A stretch of 48,942 nucleotides of DNA. Source: Bacillota bacterium. Lineage in GTDB: Bacteria; Bacillota; Clostridia; Lachnospirales; Bianqueaceae. The notes below the pieces were generated by a model. The model was not told the origin of the DNA. It did not search any database and worked only from the letters and a program-made list of their open reading frames with translations. This document shows positions 25,671 through 34,106 of this stretch, in pieces. Location of the stretch: the NCBI GenBank assembly GCA_017634575.1, contig JAGBND010000050.1, positions 1-48,942 on the forward strand, in the 5' to 3' direction. The first letter of the stretch is position 1. Each line of letters begins with the position of its first letter. A program made the position numbers and the translations under genes.

Positions 25671-26363
25671 ATGATTTATTCAACGGAAGTCAAGAACATG
25701 TGCCCTGTTACACAGGGAGTGCATCACGGTGCTGCTCCGATTCCTGAAGAAGCCAAATGGGTCCAGGCGAAAAAGGTAGAGGATATCTCCGGATATACCC
25801 ATGGTATTGGCTGGTGTGCTCCTCAGCAGGGCTGCTGCAAACTGTCCCTGAACGTAAAAGACGGCATTATCCAGGAAGCTCTGGTTGAGACCATCGGCTG
25901 CTCTGGTATGACTCATTCCGCAGCTATGGCCGCTGAGATTCTTCCCGGCCTGACTGTGCTGGAAGCCCTGAACACCGACCTTGTCTGCGATGCCATCAAC
26001 ACCGCTATGAGAGAGCTGTTCCTGCAGATCGTCTACGGACGTACCCAGAGCGCCTTCTCCGAGGACGGACTTCAGATCGGCGCCGGCCTGGAAGACTTGG
26101 GCAAGGGTTCCCGCTCCATGGTTGGTACCACCTACGGTACCGTGGCCAAGGGTCCCCGTTATCTGGAACTGACCGACGGTTACATCACTGACATCGCTCT
26201 TGACGAGGATGATGAGATCATCGGTTACAAGTATGTCAACTTCGGCAAGATGATGGACTTCATCAAAGCCGGTGACGATGCCGCCACTGCTCTTAAGAAA
26301 GCTTCCGGTCAGTACGGCCGTGTGGCTGATGCTGTGCGCCTGATCGATCCGAGACATGAATAA
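25671..26363 (+). CDS. NifU/IscU-like iron-sulfur cluster scaffold protein
   Basis: A 230-residue protein with a NifU_N/IscU-like core. The cysteine segments WCAPQQGCCKLSLNVKDG and VETIGCSGMTHSAAMAAEIL align with the first two cluster ligand positions of IscU. It is longer than IscU and carries an extra C-terminal part (about 130-230). It lies 20 bases upstream of the GGGtGRT gene, a pairing repeatedly seen in Clostridia as far as I recall. Codon choice is strongly restricted (GGT/GGC, ACC, CTG), as in very highly expressed genes. Cytoplasmic. A role in assembling or carrying a metal cluster is inferred; the client is unknown. Confidence 0.8.
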   Translation: MIYSTEVKNMCPVTQGVHHGAAPIPEEAKWVQAKKVEDISGYTHGIGWCAPQQGCCKLSLNVKDGIIQEALVETIGCSGMTHSAAMAAEILPGLTVLEALNTDLVCDAINTAMRELFLQIVYGRTQSAFSEDGLQIGAGLEDLGKGSRSMVGTTYGTVAKGPRYLELTDGYITDIALDEDDEIIGYKYVNFGKMMDFIKAGDDAATALKKASGQYGRVADAVRLIDPRHE

Positions 26364-26383
26364 GAATTGGAGGAATGACAACA

Positions 26384-27403
26384 ATGGCATTATTTGAATC
26401 CTATGAGAGAAGAGAGCCTCAGATTCTTGCGGTTCTTAAAGAGTATGGCATTTCTTCCATCGAAGAGTGCAGAGACATCACCATGGCTGCCGGCATCGAC
26501 GTATACAAGCTGATCGAAGGCATCCAGCCCATCTGCTTCGAGAACGCAAAATGGGCTTACACCGTTGGCGCCGCCATCGCTATCAAAAAGAACTGCCGCA
26601 AGGCTTCTGAAGCTGCTGCTGCCATCGGTATCGGTCTGCAGGCATTCTGCATCCCCGGTTCTGTTGCTGACCGCCGTAAGGTAGGTCTTGGCCATGGCAA
26701 CCTGGGCAAGATGCTGCTGGAAGAGGACACCGAGTGCTTCGCTTTCCTGGCCGGCCACGAGTCCTTCGCTGCCGCTGAAGGCGCCATCGGTATTGCTGAG
26801 AAAGCCAACAAGGTTCGTCAGAAACCTCTGAGAGTTATCCTGAACGGTCTTGGAAAAGACGCTGCTCAGATCATTTCCCGTATCAACGGTTTCACCTATG
26901 TGGAGACCAAATACAACTACTTCACCGGCGAGGTTGAAGAAGTCTTCCGTAAATGCTATTCCAAAGATCCTGAATCTCCTCGTGCCAAAGTTAACTGCTA
27001 CGGCGCCAACGATGTTCAGGAAGGCGTTGCCATCATGTGGAAAGAGAACGTGGATGTTTCCATCACCGGTAACTCCACCAACCCCACCCGTTTCCAGCAT
27101 CCCGTAGCCGGCACCTACAAGAAAGAGCGCATCGAAGCTGGTAAAAAGTACTTCTCCGTTGCCTCCGGCGGCGGTACCGGACGTACCCTGCATCCCGACA
27201 ACATGGCTGCAGGTCCCGCTTCCTACGGTATGACCGATACCATGGGCCGTATGCACTCCGACGCTCAGTTCGCAGGTTCTTCCTCCGTTCCCGCCCATGT
27301 TGAGATGATGGGTCTGATCGGCGCAGGCAACAACCCGATGGTTGGTATGACCGTTTCCACCGCTGTATCCATCGAAGAAGCTGCAAAAGCCGGAAAGTTC
27401 TGA
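26384..27403 (+). CDS. GGGtGRT protein
   Basis: A 339-residue soluble protein of the family named for its motif, here GGGTGRT at residues 262-268. It also has an Ala/Gly-rich IGIGLQAFCIPGSVADRRKVGLGHGNLG region and a glycine-rich C-terminus (GLIGAGNNPMVGMTV). No biochemical function is established to my knowledge. The ATG at 26384 is chosen because GGAGG at 26369-26373 is ten bases upstream; the ATG at 26375 is too close. It shares the extreme codon bias of the scaffold gene and ends at a strong terminator, so the two form a complete operon. Partnership with an iron-sulfur scaffold suggests a metalloprotein. Confidence 0.85.
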   Translation: MALFESYERREPQILAVLKEYGISSIEECRDITMAAGIDVYKLIEGIQPICFENAKWAYTVGAAIAIKKNCRKASEAAAAIGIGLQAFCIPGSVADRRKVGLGHGNLGKMLLEEDTECFAFLAGHESFAAAEGAIGIAEKANKVRQKPLRVILNGLGKDAAQIISRINGFTYVETKYNYFTGEVEEVFRKCYSKDPESPRAKVNCYGANDVQEGVAIMWKENVDVSITGNSTNPTRFQHPVAGTYKKERIEAGKKYFSVASGGGTGRTLHPDNMAAGPASYGMTDTMGRMHSDAQFAGSSSVPAHVEMMGLIGAGNNPMVGMTVSTAVSIEEAAKAGKF

Positions 27404-27443
27404 TTTATTCCGTTTGGAACTGTGACTAAGTTATATTAAAAAG

Positions 27444-27475
27444 AGACCTGCCAAAAACACGGCAGGTCTTTTTTT
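27444..27475 (+). terminator. Rho-independent terminator of the GGGtGRT operon
   Basis: AGACCTGCC (27444-27452) pairs perfectly with GGCAGGTCT (27461-27469) and runs into seven T residues. Confidence 0.9.
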
Positions 27476-27606
27476 ATGTAGGTCACCTTGCATACGGCTT
27501 CCGCAGCATCCGAAGGATTTTTATCCCGGACAGCATTGCGGAAGAGTATATCTGCGACACGCAGAGGGTGACCCCATGGCGGCGACCGTTTGTTCTAATT
27601 CCATCT

Positions 27607-28776
27607 TTATCCAAACACCTTCTGCTCATTGCTGACCTTAAAGAAAAGGCAAATCACCATCGTCAGCACGATCAGTCCGGCCATGATCAGGTAGAAGCTT
27701 TGTACACTATAGGTTTCCGTCACGATACCGCCCAGATTCTGCATGAGAATCGTGCCAATACTGTTGCCGGTTCCGATCAGCGCCAGCGCCGTAGTCGTCA
27801 GATCAGCTGGAACCAGATTGCGGACGATTTTCAGCTGGATCATCACATAAGTGGTGGTCGCAATAGCTTTGATGCCGATCACCACAGCCATCACTGCCAC
27901 AGAAGAGTTCACCAGTCCGAACACCAGAAACTCGGTCAGCGTCAGGGCGCAGGCAAAAAGAATCAGGGTTTTTCCGTTAAACTTATCCATAAACCGGTTG
28001 GAGAAGAGGATCAGGGGTATTTCAACTAAGGTACTGAAAAAGATAACGGTACCGACGCTGGAGGCCGGAACGCCCAGGCTTGTCAGCAGCACGGGAACAT
28101 ATGTCATATTGGCGCCGGAGCAGCCCCAGAACAGCACGGTAATCAGTACAAACATCAGGTAGTACCGATTGGTCAGAAAACTGGAAAGCCTGGATTTGCC
28201 TTCGGATTTTTCTGCCTCAGACGTTTTTTCCGGCATCAGCGGATCGTTTGCGCCGGCCAGCCCAACCGCACACAAAACAGCTGCAATCAGTACCGATACA
28301 AACAGCGCCATGGAAGGAAGCTTCTCCAGAGCAAGGCCTGCCAGCTGAGCGCCGCAGGCATATCCAACCGTACCCCAGACCCTGAGAATTCCATACCGAT
28401 ACTTGGAAGCGCCTGCCAACCGTTCACAGGATGGCTGGGTCGCGTGAATAAAAGACATGATCAGGCCGTTCAGAATAAACAGAAGATAGACATTTTTGGT
28501 TTTAGCAAATAGAATGGAAAGAATGCCCACAAGAAGCATCATGACCATATTGACCTGCCTGGGTTTTCCGGTCCGGTCACATATATAGCCTGTTATAGGT
28601 GAAATCACGAAGGCAAAGAGGCTGCCGGCCGAAATAATCCGGGACATATGCACCACGCTGATTCCCTGTCCGGTGAGATACACCGAAAGGACGGCGCTGA
28701 AAGCAGCCATGCAAAAGAAAAAGAAGAAAAAGATAAGGATGTAGCTGAAATAACTGCCCTTAAAAGTCGATTTCAT
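27607..28776 (-). CDS. MFS transporter (LacY-like/MFS_1_like)
   Basis: A 389-residue, 12-segment major facilitator. The N-terminal helix contains a run of phenylalanines; SPITGYICDRTGKPRQ is the loop-2/3 motif; the central loop (about 187-210) is charged (PEKTSEAEKSEGKSR). Overall pattern is like the LacY/nucleoside-symporter-type MFS rather than multidrug pumps. The start is set at 28776 because AGGAG lies nine bases upstream; an upstream extension has no ribosome site. It is divergent from the HAD phosphatase with overlapping promoters. Substrate not predictable; a sugar or nucleoside would fit the HAD neighbour. Confidence 0.85.
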   Translation of the reverse strand: MKSTFKGSYFSYILIFFFFFFCMAAFSAVLSVYLTGQGISVVHMSRIISAGSLFAFVISPITGYICDRTGKPRQVNMVMMLLVGILSILFAKTKNVYLLFILNGLIMSFIHATQPSCERLAGASKYRYGILRVWGTVGYACGAQLAGLALEKLPSMALFVSVLIAAVLCAVGLAGANDPLMPEKTSEAEKSEGKSRLSSFLTNRYYLMFVLITVLFWGCSGANMTYVPVLLTSLGVPASSVGTVIFFSTLVEIPLILFSNRFMDKFNGKTLILFACALTLTEFLVFGLVNSSVAVMAVVIGIKAIATTTYVMIQLKIVRNLVPADLTTTALALIGTGNSIGTILMQNLGGIVTETYSVQSFYLIMAGLIVLTMVICLFFKVSNEQKVFG

Positions 28777-28896
28777 AGCATTTATCTCCTGAATAGGAAT
28801 TTCTGTTCTACAAATCGCCTGACACTGTCCAAGGAACGGCTGATTCTTAGCAAGCGGGGAAAGACTGCACATATTTATCCGTTCGTCACAAAACGT

Positions 28897-28925
28897 ATCA
28901 TACCATTGAATTCCTTGAAAAACAA
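28897..28925 (-). promoter_or_regulatory. Promoter of the MFS transporter
   Basis: Minus strand TTGTTT (28925-28920), a 17-base spacer and TATGAT (28902-28897) with an extended TGG before the -10. Confidence 0.6.
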
Positions 28926-28944
28926 TTACAATATATGATAAAAT
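28915..28944 (+). promoter_or_regulatory. Promoter of the HAD phosphatase
   Basis: TTGAAA (28915-28920), an 18-base spacer and TAAAAT (28939-28944). Its -35 overlaps the -35 of the divergent MFS promoter by one base. Confidence 0.5.
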
Positions 28945-29011
28945 TACCGCATCGCTATTTGAGAAAAAGCGGTTTAAAACAGTTTCAAATGATCATTGGA
29001 GAATTAGATTT

Positions 29012-29671
29012 ATGAAAGATATCGATGCTATTGTTTTTGACATGGACGGCGTGCTTTTTGACACGGAACGGGTATCCAGAGATTGCTGGAGACAGATCGC
29101 TAAAGAGCATCAGATCGAAGGGATCGATGAGGTCTATCCCATGATGATCGGTGTCAATCATACAGACGGACTGGAGATTTTCAGGAAAATATACGGAGAG
29201 GGTATCGATGGCGAAGCCTTCCTGGCCGAATGCGGCGTCCTGATGAAAAAGCGGCTGCATGAAGAAGGACTCCCTTTAAAGCAGGGAGTCCTGGAGTTGC
29301 TTGAATATCTGAGACAGAATCAGATTCCTGCGGCCATCTGCAGCTCTACCGCAGTTCCCGTTATTAAAGATCATCTGATGCAGGCCCATATGGAATCCTA
29401 TTTTCAGGCAATCATCGGCGGTAATATGGTGCTGCACAGCAAACCGCAGCCGGATATTTATCTGAAAGCCTGTGAAGAACTTGGCAAGGATCCCGCAAGA
29501 TGCATGGCGATTGAGGATTCCCCGAACGGGATCCGTTCGGCCAGCGCCGCAGGCATGATCCCTGTCATGATTCCCGATCTGGTGGAACCAACGGATGAGC
29601 TGCGAGCGCTTTCCTTCCGAGTGGAGAAGAGTCTCACAAGTTTTCTGACTTACCTGACGACACTTTCCTGA
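29012..29671 (+). CDS. HAD-superfamily phosphatase (beta-phosphoglucomutase-like)
   Basis: A 219-residue HAD subfamily IA protein. Motif I is VFDMDGVLFDTE, motif II CSST, the motif III lysine lies in SKPQPDIYLKA and motif IV is AIEDSPNGI, all intact. The cap domain (about 17-85) is helical, as in beta-phosphoglucomutase and sugar-phosphate phosphatases. GGAGAA precedes the ATG by about ten bases. It converges on the ABC-F gene with only three bases between stops. Substrate unknown: it could be a sugar phosphatase or phosphoglucomutase. Confidence 0.88.
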   Translation: MKDIDAIVFDMDGVLFDTERVSRDCWRQIAKEHQIEGIDEVYPMMIGVNHTDGLEIFRKIYGEGIDGEAFLAECGVLMKKRLHEEGLPLKQGVLELLEYLRQNQIPAAICSSTAVPVIKDHLMQAHMESYFQAIIGGNMVLHSKPQPDIYLKACEELGKDPARCMAIEDSPNGIRSASAAGMIPVMIPDLVEPTDELRALSFRVEKSLTSFLTYLTTLS

Positions 29672-29674
29672 CGG

Positions 29675-31564
29675 TTATTCATCTAGCTGCATCTGAAGCT
29701 GGTCCCATTCTTCCATATAGGCTTCTGTTTCCTCTTCCAGCGCGTTTTTCTGATCCTCCAGCTTCTGATAAGCAGAGGGGGAGGAGTAATTCTTCGGAAG
29801 CAGCATCTGCGCGTTGATGTCTTCGATGGCCTGTTCATCGGCAGCAATCAGATCTTCCAGCTTTTTAATACGGTTTTTGATCCGTCTGATTTCGCTAAGA
29901 GAAGCCTTTCTCTCAGCGAAATCCTTTTTTGCGCTGCTTTGAACGGTTTTTTCTTCCAGAACCTCTTCCTGACGCTTATGCTCCAGATAAAAATCGTAGT
30001 CTCCCAGGTAACCTACCATGCCGTTCGGCCTCAGTTCCAGGGTCCTGGTGGCAACCTGGTTGATGAAATAACGGTCATGGGAGATGAAAAGAATTGTGCC
30101 CTCATAGGCCTTCAGGTTTTCCTCCAGCACCTCTCTGGACTGGATATCCAGATGGTTGGTGGGTTCATCCAACAGAAGAAAATTACAGTGAGAGAGCATA
30201 ATCTTGCAAAGGGAAACCCGGGCCTTTTCGCCGCCCGACAAATCTCCGATCCGCTTAAACACATCATCGCCTCTGAAGAGAAAGCTTCCCAGAATATTGC
30301 GGATCTGCGGAATAATCAGCTGCGGATAAGCATCATAAATCTCATCAAGAATTGATTTCTCATCGGAAAGATTTTCCTGAGCCTGGTCGTAATAGCCGGG
30401 ATTTACGTTCACGCCCAGATGCAGATCCCCATAGGAAGCCTTTTCCTCTCCCATGATCATCTTGAAGAGGGTGGTTTTACCGATTCCGTTAGCGCCAATC
30501 AGGGCAATGCGTTCTCCTTTTCTTACCTCAAAGGACAAGGATGAGAAGAGGAGATGCTGGTCAAATCGTTTGGAAACCTCCTGCGCTGTTAATACCACAT
30601 CGCCGCTCTCGATGGATGGCTTAAAATGGAGTCGCATGGAGGCGTCCAGCTCCTGGGGTCGATCCACCAGCTCCATTTTCTCCAGAACCTTTTCACGGCT
30701 TTGGGCCCGTTTGATAAACTTTTCCTGACCGCGTGAACGAAGGTCACGGATGATTGACTGCTGCCTGGCGATTTCCTTCTGCTGGGCCTCGTAAGAGCGC
30801 ATCGCTATTTTGCTTCTGAACTGTTTCTCCTGAATATAATAGGTGTAATTGCCATTATACACATGCGCCTTTCCGGACTCGATTTCGATGGTCTTTGTCG
30901 TCAGCCGGTCCAGGAAATAACGGTCGTGGGAAATAATCAGGCAGGCGCCTGAAAAGCCGGAAAGATAGTTTTCCAGCCAGGTTAAAGAGGTAATGTCCAA
31001 ATGATTGGTGGGCTCGTCCAGCAGCAGAAGATCCGGCTTTTGGAGCAGAAGCTTACCCAGCATGACTCTGGTTTTTTGCCCGCCCGAAAGGTATTGGATC
31101 GGAAGCGCATATTCGTTTTCCGAAAAGCCCAGACCGTTCAGGACGCCTCTTACCCGGCTGCGGTAGGCATAGCCGTCCGATTCTTCGAACCTGTGGGATA
31201 AATCCGCATATCGCTCCAGCAGGTCGGGATCAGCATCTTCACTCATCTGCTGTTCCATTTCCCGCAGCTTCTCTTCCATGCGGATTAAAGGTTCGAAAAC
31301 CCGCAGCAGCTCTTCCTCGATCCTGTTCTCGCTTTCATATTCCGCGATCTGGGGAAGGTATCCGATTTTCACATCCCGGCTGAGATAGATTTCTCCCTTG
31401 TCGGGACTCATTTCTCCAAGAAGAATATGAAAGAGCGTGGTTTTGCCGGCCCCGTTAATGCCGATTAATGAAGCCTTTTCACCGGCTTCGATATGAAAAG
31501 AAACATCCGAAAGAATGGTCTTCCCATCAAAACTTTTTTCAATTCCCGAAACGGATAAAATCAT
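29675..31564 (-). CDS. ABC-F family ATPase (translation factor/ribosome protection type)
   Basis: A 629-residue soluble protein with two ABC cassettes and no membrane domain. The first has GINGAGKTT and LSGGQKTR, the second GANGIGKTT and LSGGEKAR. A charged P-site-tRNA-interaction linker of about 80 residues lies between them, and a C-terminal coiled coil (about 555-629) follows. Such proteins act on the ribosomal E site to relieve stalling or protect against antibiotics. The start at 31564 is supported by AAGGAG seven bases upstream; an open extension in the leader lacks a ribosome site. Housekeeping and resistance subtypes cannot be separated without alignment. Confidence 0.92.
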   Translation of the reverse strand: MILSVSGIEKSFDGKTILSDVSFHIEAGEKASLIGINGAGKTTLFHILLGEMSPDKGEIYLSRDVKIGYLPQIAEYESENRIEEELLRVFEPLIRMEEKLREMEQQMSEDADPDLLERYADLSHRFEESDGYAYRSRVRGVLNGLGFSENEYALPIQYLSGGQKTRVMLGKLLLQKPDLLLLDEPTNHLDITSLTWLENYLSGFSGACLIISHDRYFLDRLTTKTIEIESGKAHVYNGNYTYYIQEKQFRSKIAMRSYEAQQKEIARQQSIIRDLRSRGQEKFIKRAQSREKVLEKMELVDRPQELDASMRLHFKPSIESGDVVLTAQEVSKRFDQHLLFSSLSFEVRKGERIALIGANGIGKTTLFKMIMGEEKASYGDLHLGVNVNPGYYDQAQENLSDEKSILDEIYDAYPQLIIPQIRNILGSFLFRGDDVFKRIGDLSGGEKARVSLCKIMLSHCNFLLLDEPTNHLDIQSREVLEENLKAYEGTILFISHDRYFINQVATRTLELRPNGMVGYLGDYDFYLEHKRQEEVLEEKTVQSSAKKDFAERKASLSEIRRIKNRIKKLEDLIAADEQAIEDINAQMLLPKNYSSPSAYQKLEDQKNALEEETEAYMEEWDQLQMQLDE

Positions 31565-31589
31565 GCCAAAACTCCTTGTACAAAGCAAA

Positions 31590-31728
31590 CAGGCATTTGC
31601 CTGATCATTACGATAAATGTAGCGCCGTCTGCTGGATATTGCTTTATGGATATTCCGCAGGCTGAGGGAAATCCTTCCCACATATGCGCCAGCCTGTATA
31701 TTTTATCAAAAATCAGGGAAAAGAACAA
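31590..31728 (-). promoter_or_regulatory. Promoter and leader of the ABC-F gene
   Basis: Minus strand TTGTTC (31728-31723), a 17-base spacer and TAAAAT (31705-31700), giving a leader of about 130 bases. The leader holds a short perfect hairpin, CAGGCA/TGCCTG at 31590-31603, just upstream of the ribosome site. Leader attenuation is common for antibiotic-resistance ABC-F genes, but no upstream peptide was found. Confidence 0.45.
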
Positions 31729-31798
31729 CTACAAAGAAAGGGCTGAAAAACATATGAACCGGAAAACAGATCTGTTTCCATGTCCTGACAGAAAAGAT

Positions 31799-31827
31799 TG
31801 ACACAGAGGGCTCTTGGGAGTAAAATA
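31799..31827 (+). promoter_or_regulatory. Promoter of secDF-recJ
   Basis: Consensus TTGACA at 31799-31804, a 17-base spacer and TAAAAT at 31822-31827; the secD ATG follows 36 bases later. Confidence 0.75.
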
Positions 31828-31863
31828 CTTTAGTTGCACAAAAAACTTTAAAGGAACCTGAAA

Positions 31864-33216
31864 ATGAAGAAAACAAAACCTGTACTGATCCTGGTTCTTC
31901 TGCTGGTTATCACAGCGCTCTTAAGCGTGATTGCTTTCGGAAGCTTTCCGGGCCTTTCCAGTCTGAACGCCAGACATATTCACCTCGGTCTTGATCTGGC
32001 CGGCGGCGTGAGCATTACTTACCAGGCTGCGGAAGGGGAAGAGATTACCGAAGAAAAAATGAACGGCGCCCTGACGGTCATCCAGCGCCGTCTTGATGCA
32101 AAGGGCTACACGGAAGCCAGCGCTTTTCTGGATGGCACCAACCGCATCCGTGTGGAAATTCCCGGCGTGGAGGATGCCAGCAAGGCGGTGGAGGAAATCG
32201 GAAGAACCGCTGTTCTTCAGTTTGTCGGCCTGAATTCCGGAACCACCTATACCACAGGGGCTGAAATATTAGCCGCTATCGAATCCGGCGAAGCCGAAGT
32301 GGTATTAACCGGTGTCCATATTTCCGATGCCTCCTTCCAGAAGGGAAAAACCTCTGCCAACGGCAATGTGGAGCCTTATGTCTCCCTGGAGTTTGACGCA
32401 GAAGGAACCAAGATGTTTGAAGAAGCAACCAGCCGCTTCCTTGGACGTCAGATTGCCATTATGCTGGACGACACCGTATGCAGCGCGCCCGTGGTCAATT
32501 CTGTCATCAGCGACGGAAAAGCCATGATCACCGGCATGAGCTCCGACGAAGAAGCCCGCTTGCTGGCATCTGACATTGTCGGCGGCGCACTGCCTGTGCA
32601 GCTGGTGGACATCGAGCACAGCTCTGTGGGCGCAACCCTTGGACAGAACGCACTGGATACCAGTATTCTGGCCGGCATCATCGGTTTTGGCATTATTGTG
32701 CTGTTCATGCTGGTGATGTACCGGATTCCGGGACTTGCCGCTTCCATATCCCTTTTGTTCTATGTGGCGCTGGAGCTTGTCTGCTTCAATCTGCTGGGAT
32801 GGACCTTAACCCTGCCCGGCATCGCCGGCTTTATTCTGTCCATCGGCATGGCCGTGGACGCCAATGTCATTATTTTTGCCCGTATCCGTGAAGAAATTCA
32901 CAGCGGACATACGGTCAGACTGTCGGTTAAAAACGGATTCTCCAAGGCTTTATCCGCTATCCTGGACGGCAATATTACCACCCTGATCGCCGCTCTGGTG
33001 CTGTATTTCGTCGGAAGCGGCACCATCAGAGGCTTTGCCCAGACGCTGGGTCTTGGTATTGTGCTTTCCATGATATCTTCCCTGATTATGACCAGGCTGA
33101 TCCTGACACAGATATGCGAGCTGATTCCTTCCAAGCCTTCCGCTTATGCCATCGGAAATCTCCCCTGGGAACATGCTAAAGAAGGGAAAAACGGTAAAGT
33201 GGAGGTGTCCAAATGA
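31864..33216 (+). CDS. secD: Protein translocase subunit SecD
   Basis: A 450-residue membrane protein of the SecDF complex, which uses the proton-motive force to help pull preproteins through SecYEG. One N-terminal membrane helix is followed by the conserved LGLDLAGGVSITYQA start of the periplasmic-type P1 domain. A large extracytoplasmic region (to about 265) comes next, then five more helices including the IAGFILSIGMAVDANVIIFARIREE signature. It is separate from SecF, as in many Clostridia, and overlaps secF by four bases. AAAGGAA precedes the ATG. Confidence 0.96.
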   Translation: MKKTKPVLILVLLLVITALLSVIAFGSFPGLSSLNARHIHLGLDLAGGVSITYQAAEGEEITEEKMNGALTVIQRRLDAKGYTEASAFLDGTNRIRVEIPGVEDASKAVEEIGRTAVLQFVGLNSGTTYTTGAEILAAIESGEAEVVLTGVHISDASFQKGKTSANGNVEPYVSLEFDAEGTKMFEEATSRFLGRQIAIMLDDTVCSAPVVNSVISDGKAMITGMSSDEEARLLASDIVGGALPVQLVDIEHSSVGATLGQNALDTSILAGIIGFGIIVLFMLVMYRIPGLAASISLLFYVALELVCFNLLGWTLTLPGIAGFILSIGMAVDANVIIFARIREEIHSGHTVRLSVKNGFSKALSAILDGNITTLIAALVLYFVGSGTIRGFAQTLGLGIVLSMISSLIMTRLILTQICELIPSKPSAYAIGNLPWEHAKEGKNGKVEVSK

Positions 33217-34106
33217 AAATCATCGAAAACCGCCGCACTTATTTTATTATTTCTGCCGTGGTGATCGCGGCAGGTTTGATTTCCCTTATTTTCCGCGGGC
33301 TCAATTTTGATATCGAATTTGCCGGCGGCACGATTCTTCAGCTGGAAATGCACCAGAAAGTAGAAGATCACAGCCGTCTGGAGCAGATCGTGAAAGAAGT
33401 CTCCGGCGATACCAATCCCCAGATTCAATCCATCAGCGGAAACGGCGGCGATACACAGATTCAGATTAAGGTCAAAGAGATTCCCGCCGAAACCATTACC
33501 GCTCTTTATGAAGCCGTTGCATCGGAATACGGCCTGGATATGGAGAACAAGGCGGATCTTCTGGAGCAGTCTTCCATCAGTCCCATTATCAGTTCTGAAA
33601 TGAAACGGGCCGCGATCATCTCCAGTATTGTAGCCGGTATCCTGATGCTGATTTATATCACTGTCCGTTTCAGAGATATCTGCTTTGGTCTTGGCGCGCT
33701 GATTCCCCTGATCCATGACTGTCTGGTGGTGCTGGCCATGTATACCATTCTCCAGATTCCCGTTAACAATACCTTTATCGTGGCGCTGCTGACCATTGTG
33801 GGTTATTCCATCAACAACACCATCGTGGTTTTCGACCGTATCCGGGAAAACCGTCCTGTGTACCGGTCCTATCAGACAGCCGCGCTGTGTGACGACTCCA
33901 TTATGCAGACCCTTGGCCGCTCCCTGGGAACCTCCTTTACAACCATCGTCATGATATTGCTGCTTTATATCCTGGGTGTTCAGTCTCTTCGCTGGTTTGC
34001 GCTGCCGCTATTGGTCGGCATGATTGCCGGCACCTATTCTTCTTTGTTTATTGCCAGCCCCGTCTGGTATATGCTGGAAGAAAAGCTTCATAAAAACGAA
34101 AGATGA
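33213..34106 (+). CDS. secF: Protein translocase subunit SecF
   Basis: A 297-residue six-helix partner of SecD. It begins with RRTYFIISAVVIAAGLISL, followed by the FDIEFAGGTILQL motif. The C-terminal helices contain YSINNTIVVFDRIREN and the LGTSFTTIVMILLLYILG segment. GGAGGTG in the end of secD provides its ribosome site, and it overlaps secD and recJ by ATGA on both sides. Confidence 0.96.
   Translation: MKIIENRRTYFIISAVVIAAGLISLIFRGLNFDIEFAGGTILQLEMHQKVEDHSRLEQIVKEVSGDTNPQIQSISGNGGDTQIQIKVKEIPAETITALYEAVASEYGLDMENKADLLEQSSISPIISSEMKRAAIISSIVAGILMLIYITVRFRDICFGLGALIPLIHDCLVVLAMYTILQIPVNNTFIVALLTIVGYSINNTIVVFDRIRENRPVYRSYQTAALCDDSIMQTLGRSLGTSFTTIVMILLLYILGVQSLRWFALPLLVGMIAGTYSSLFIASPVWYMLEEKLHKNER

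Noticed and set aside
25680..27298. Long minus-strand open frames opposite the scaffold and GGGtGRT genes
   Set aside because: They arise from the restricted codon use of the real plus-strand genes. They lack ribosome sites and recognisable domains, and lie entirely antisense.
31565..31681. Upstream in-frame extension of the ABC-F gene
   Set aside because: No ribosome site; the extension covers the leader hairpin and does not match ABC-F N-termini, which begin at the strand before Walker A.
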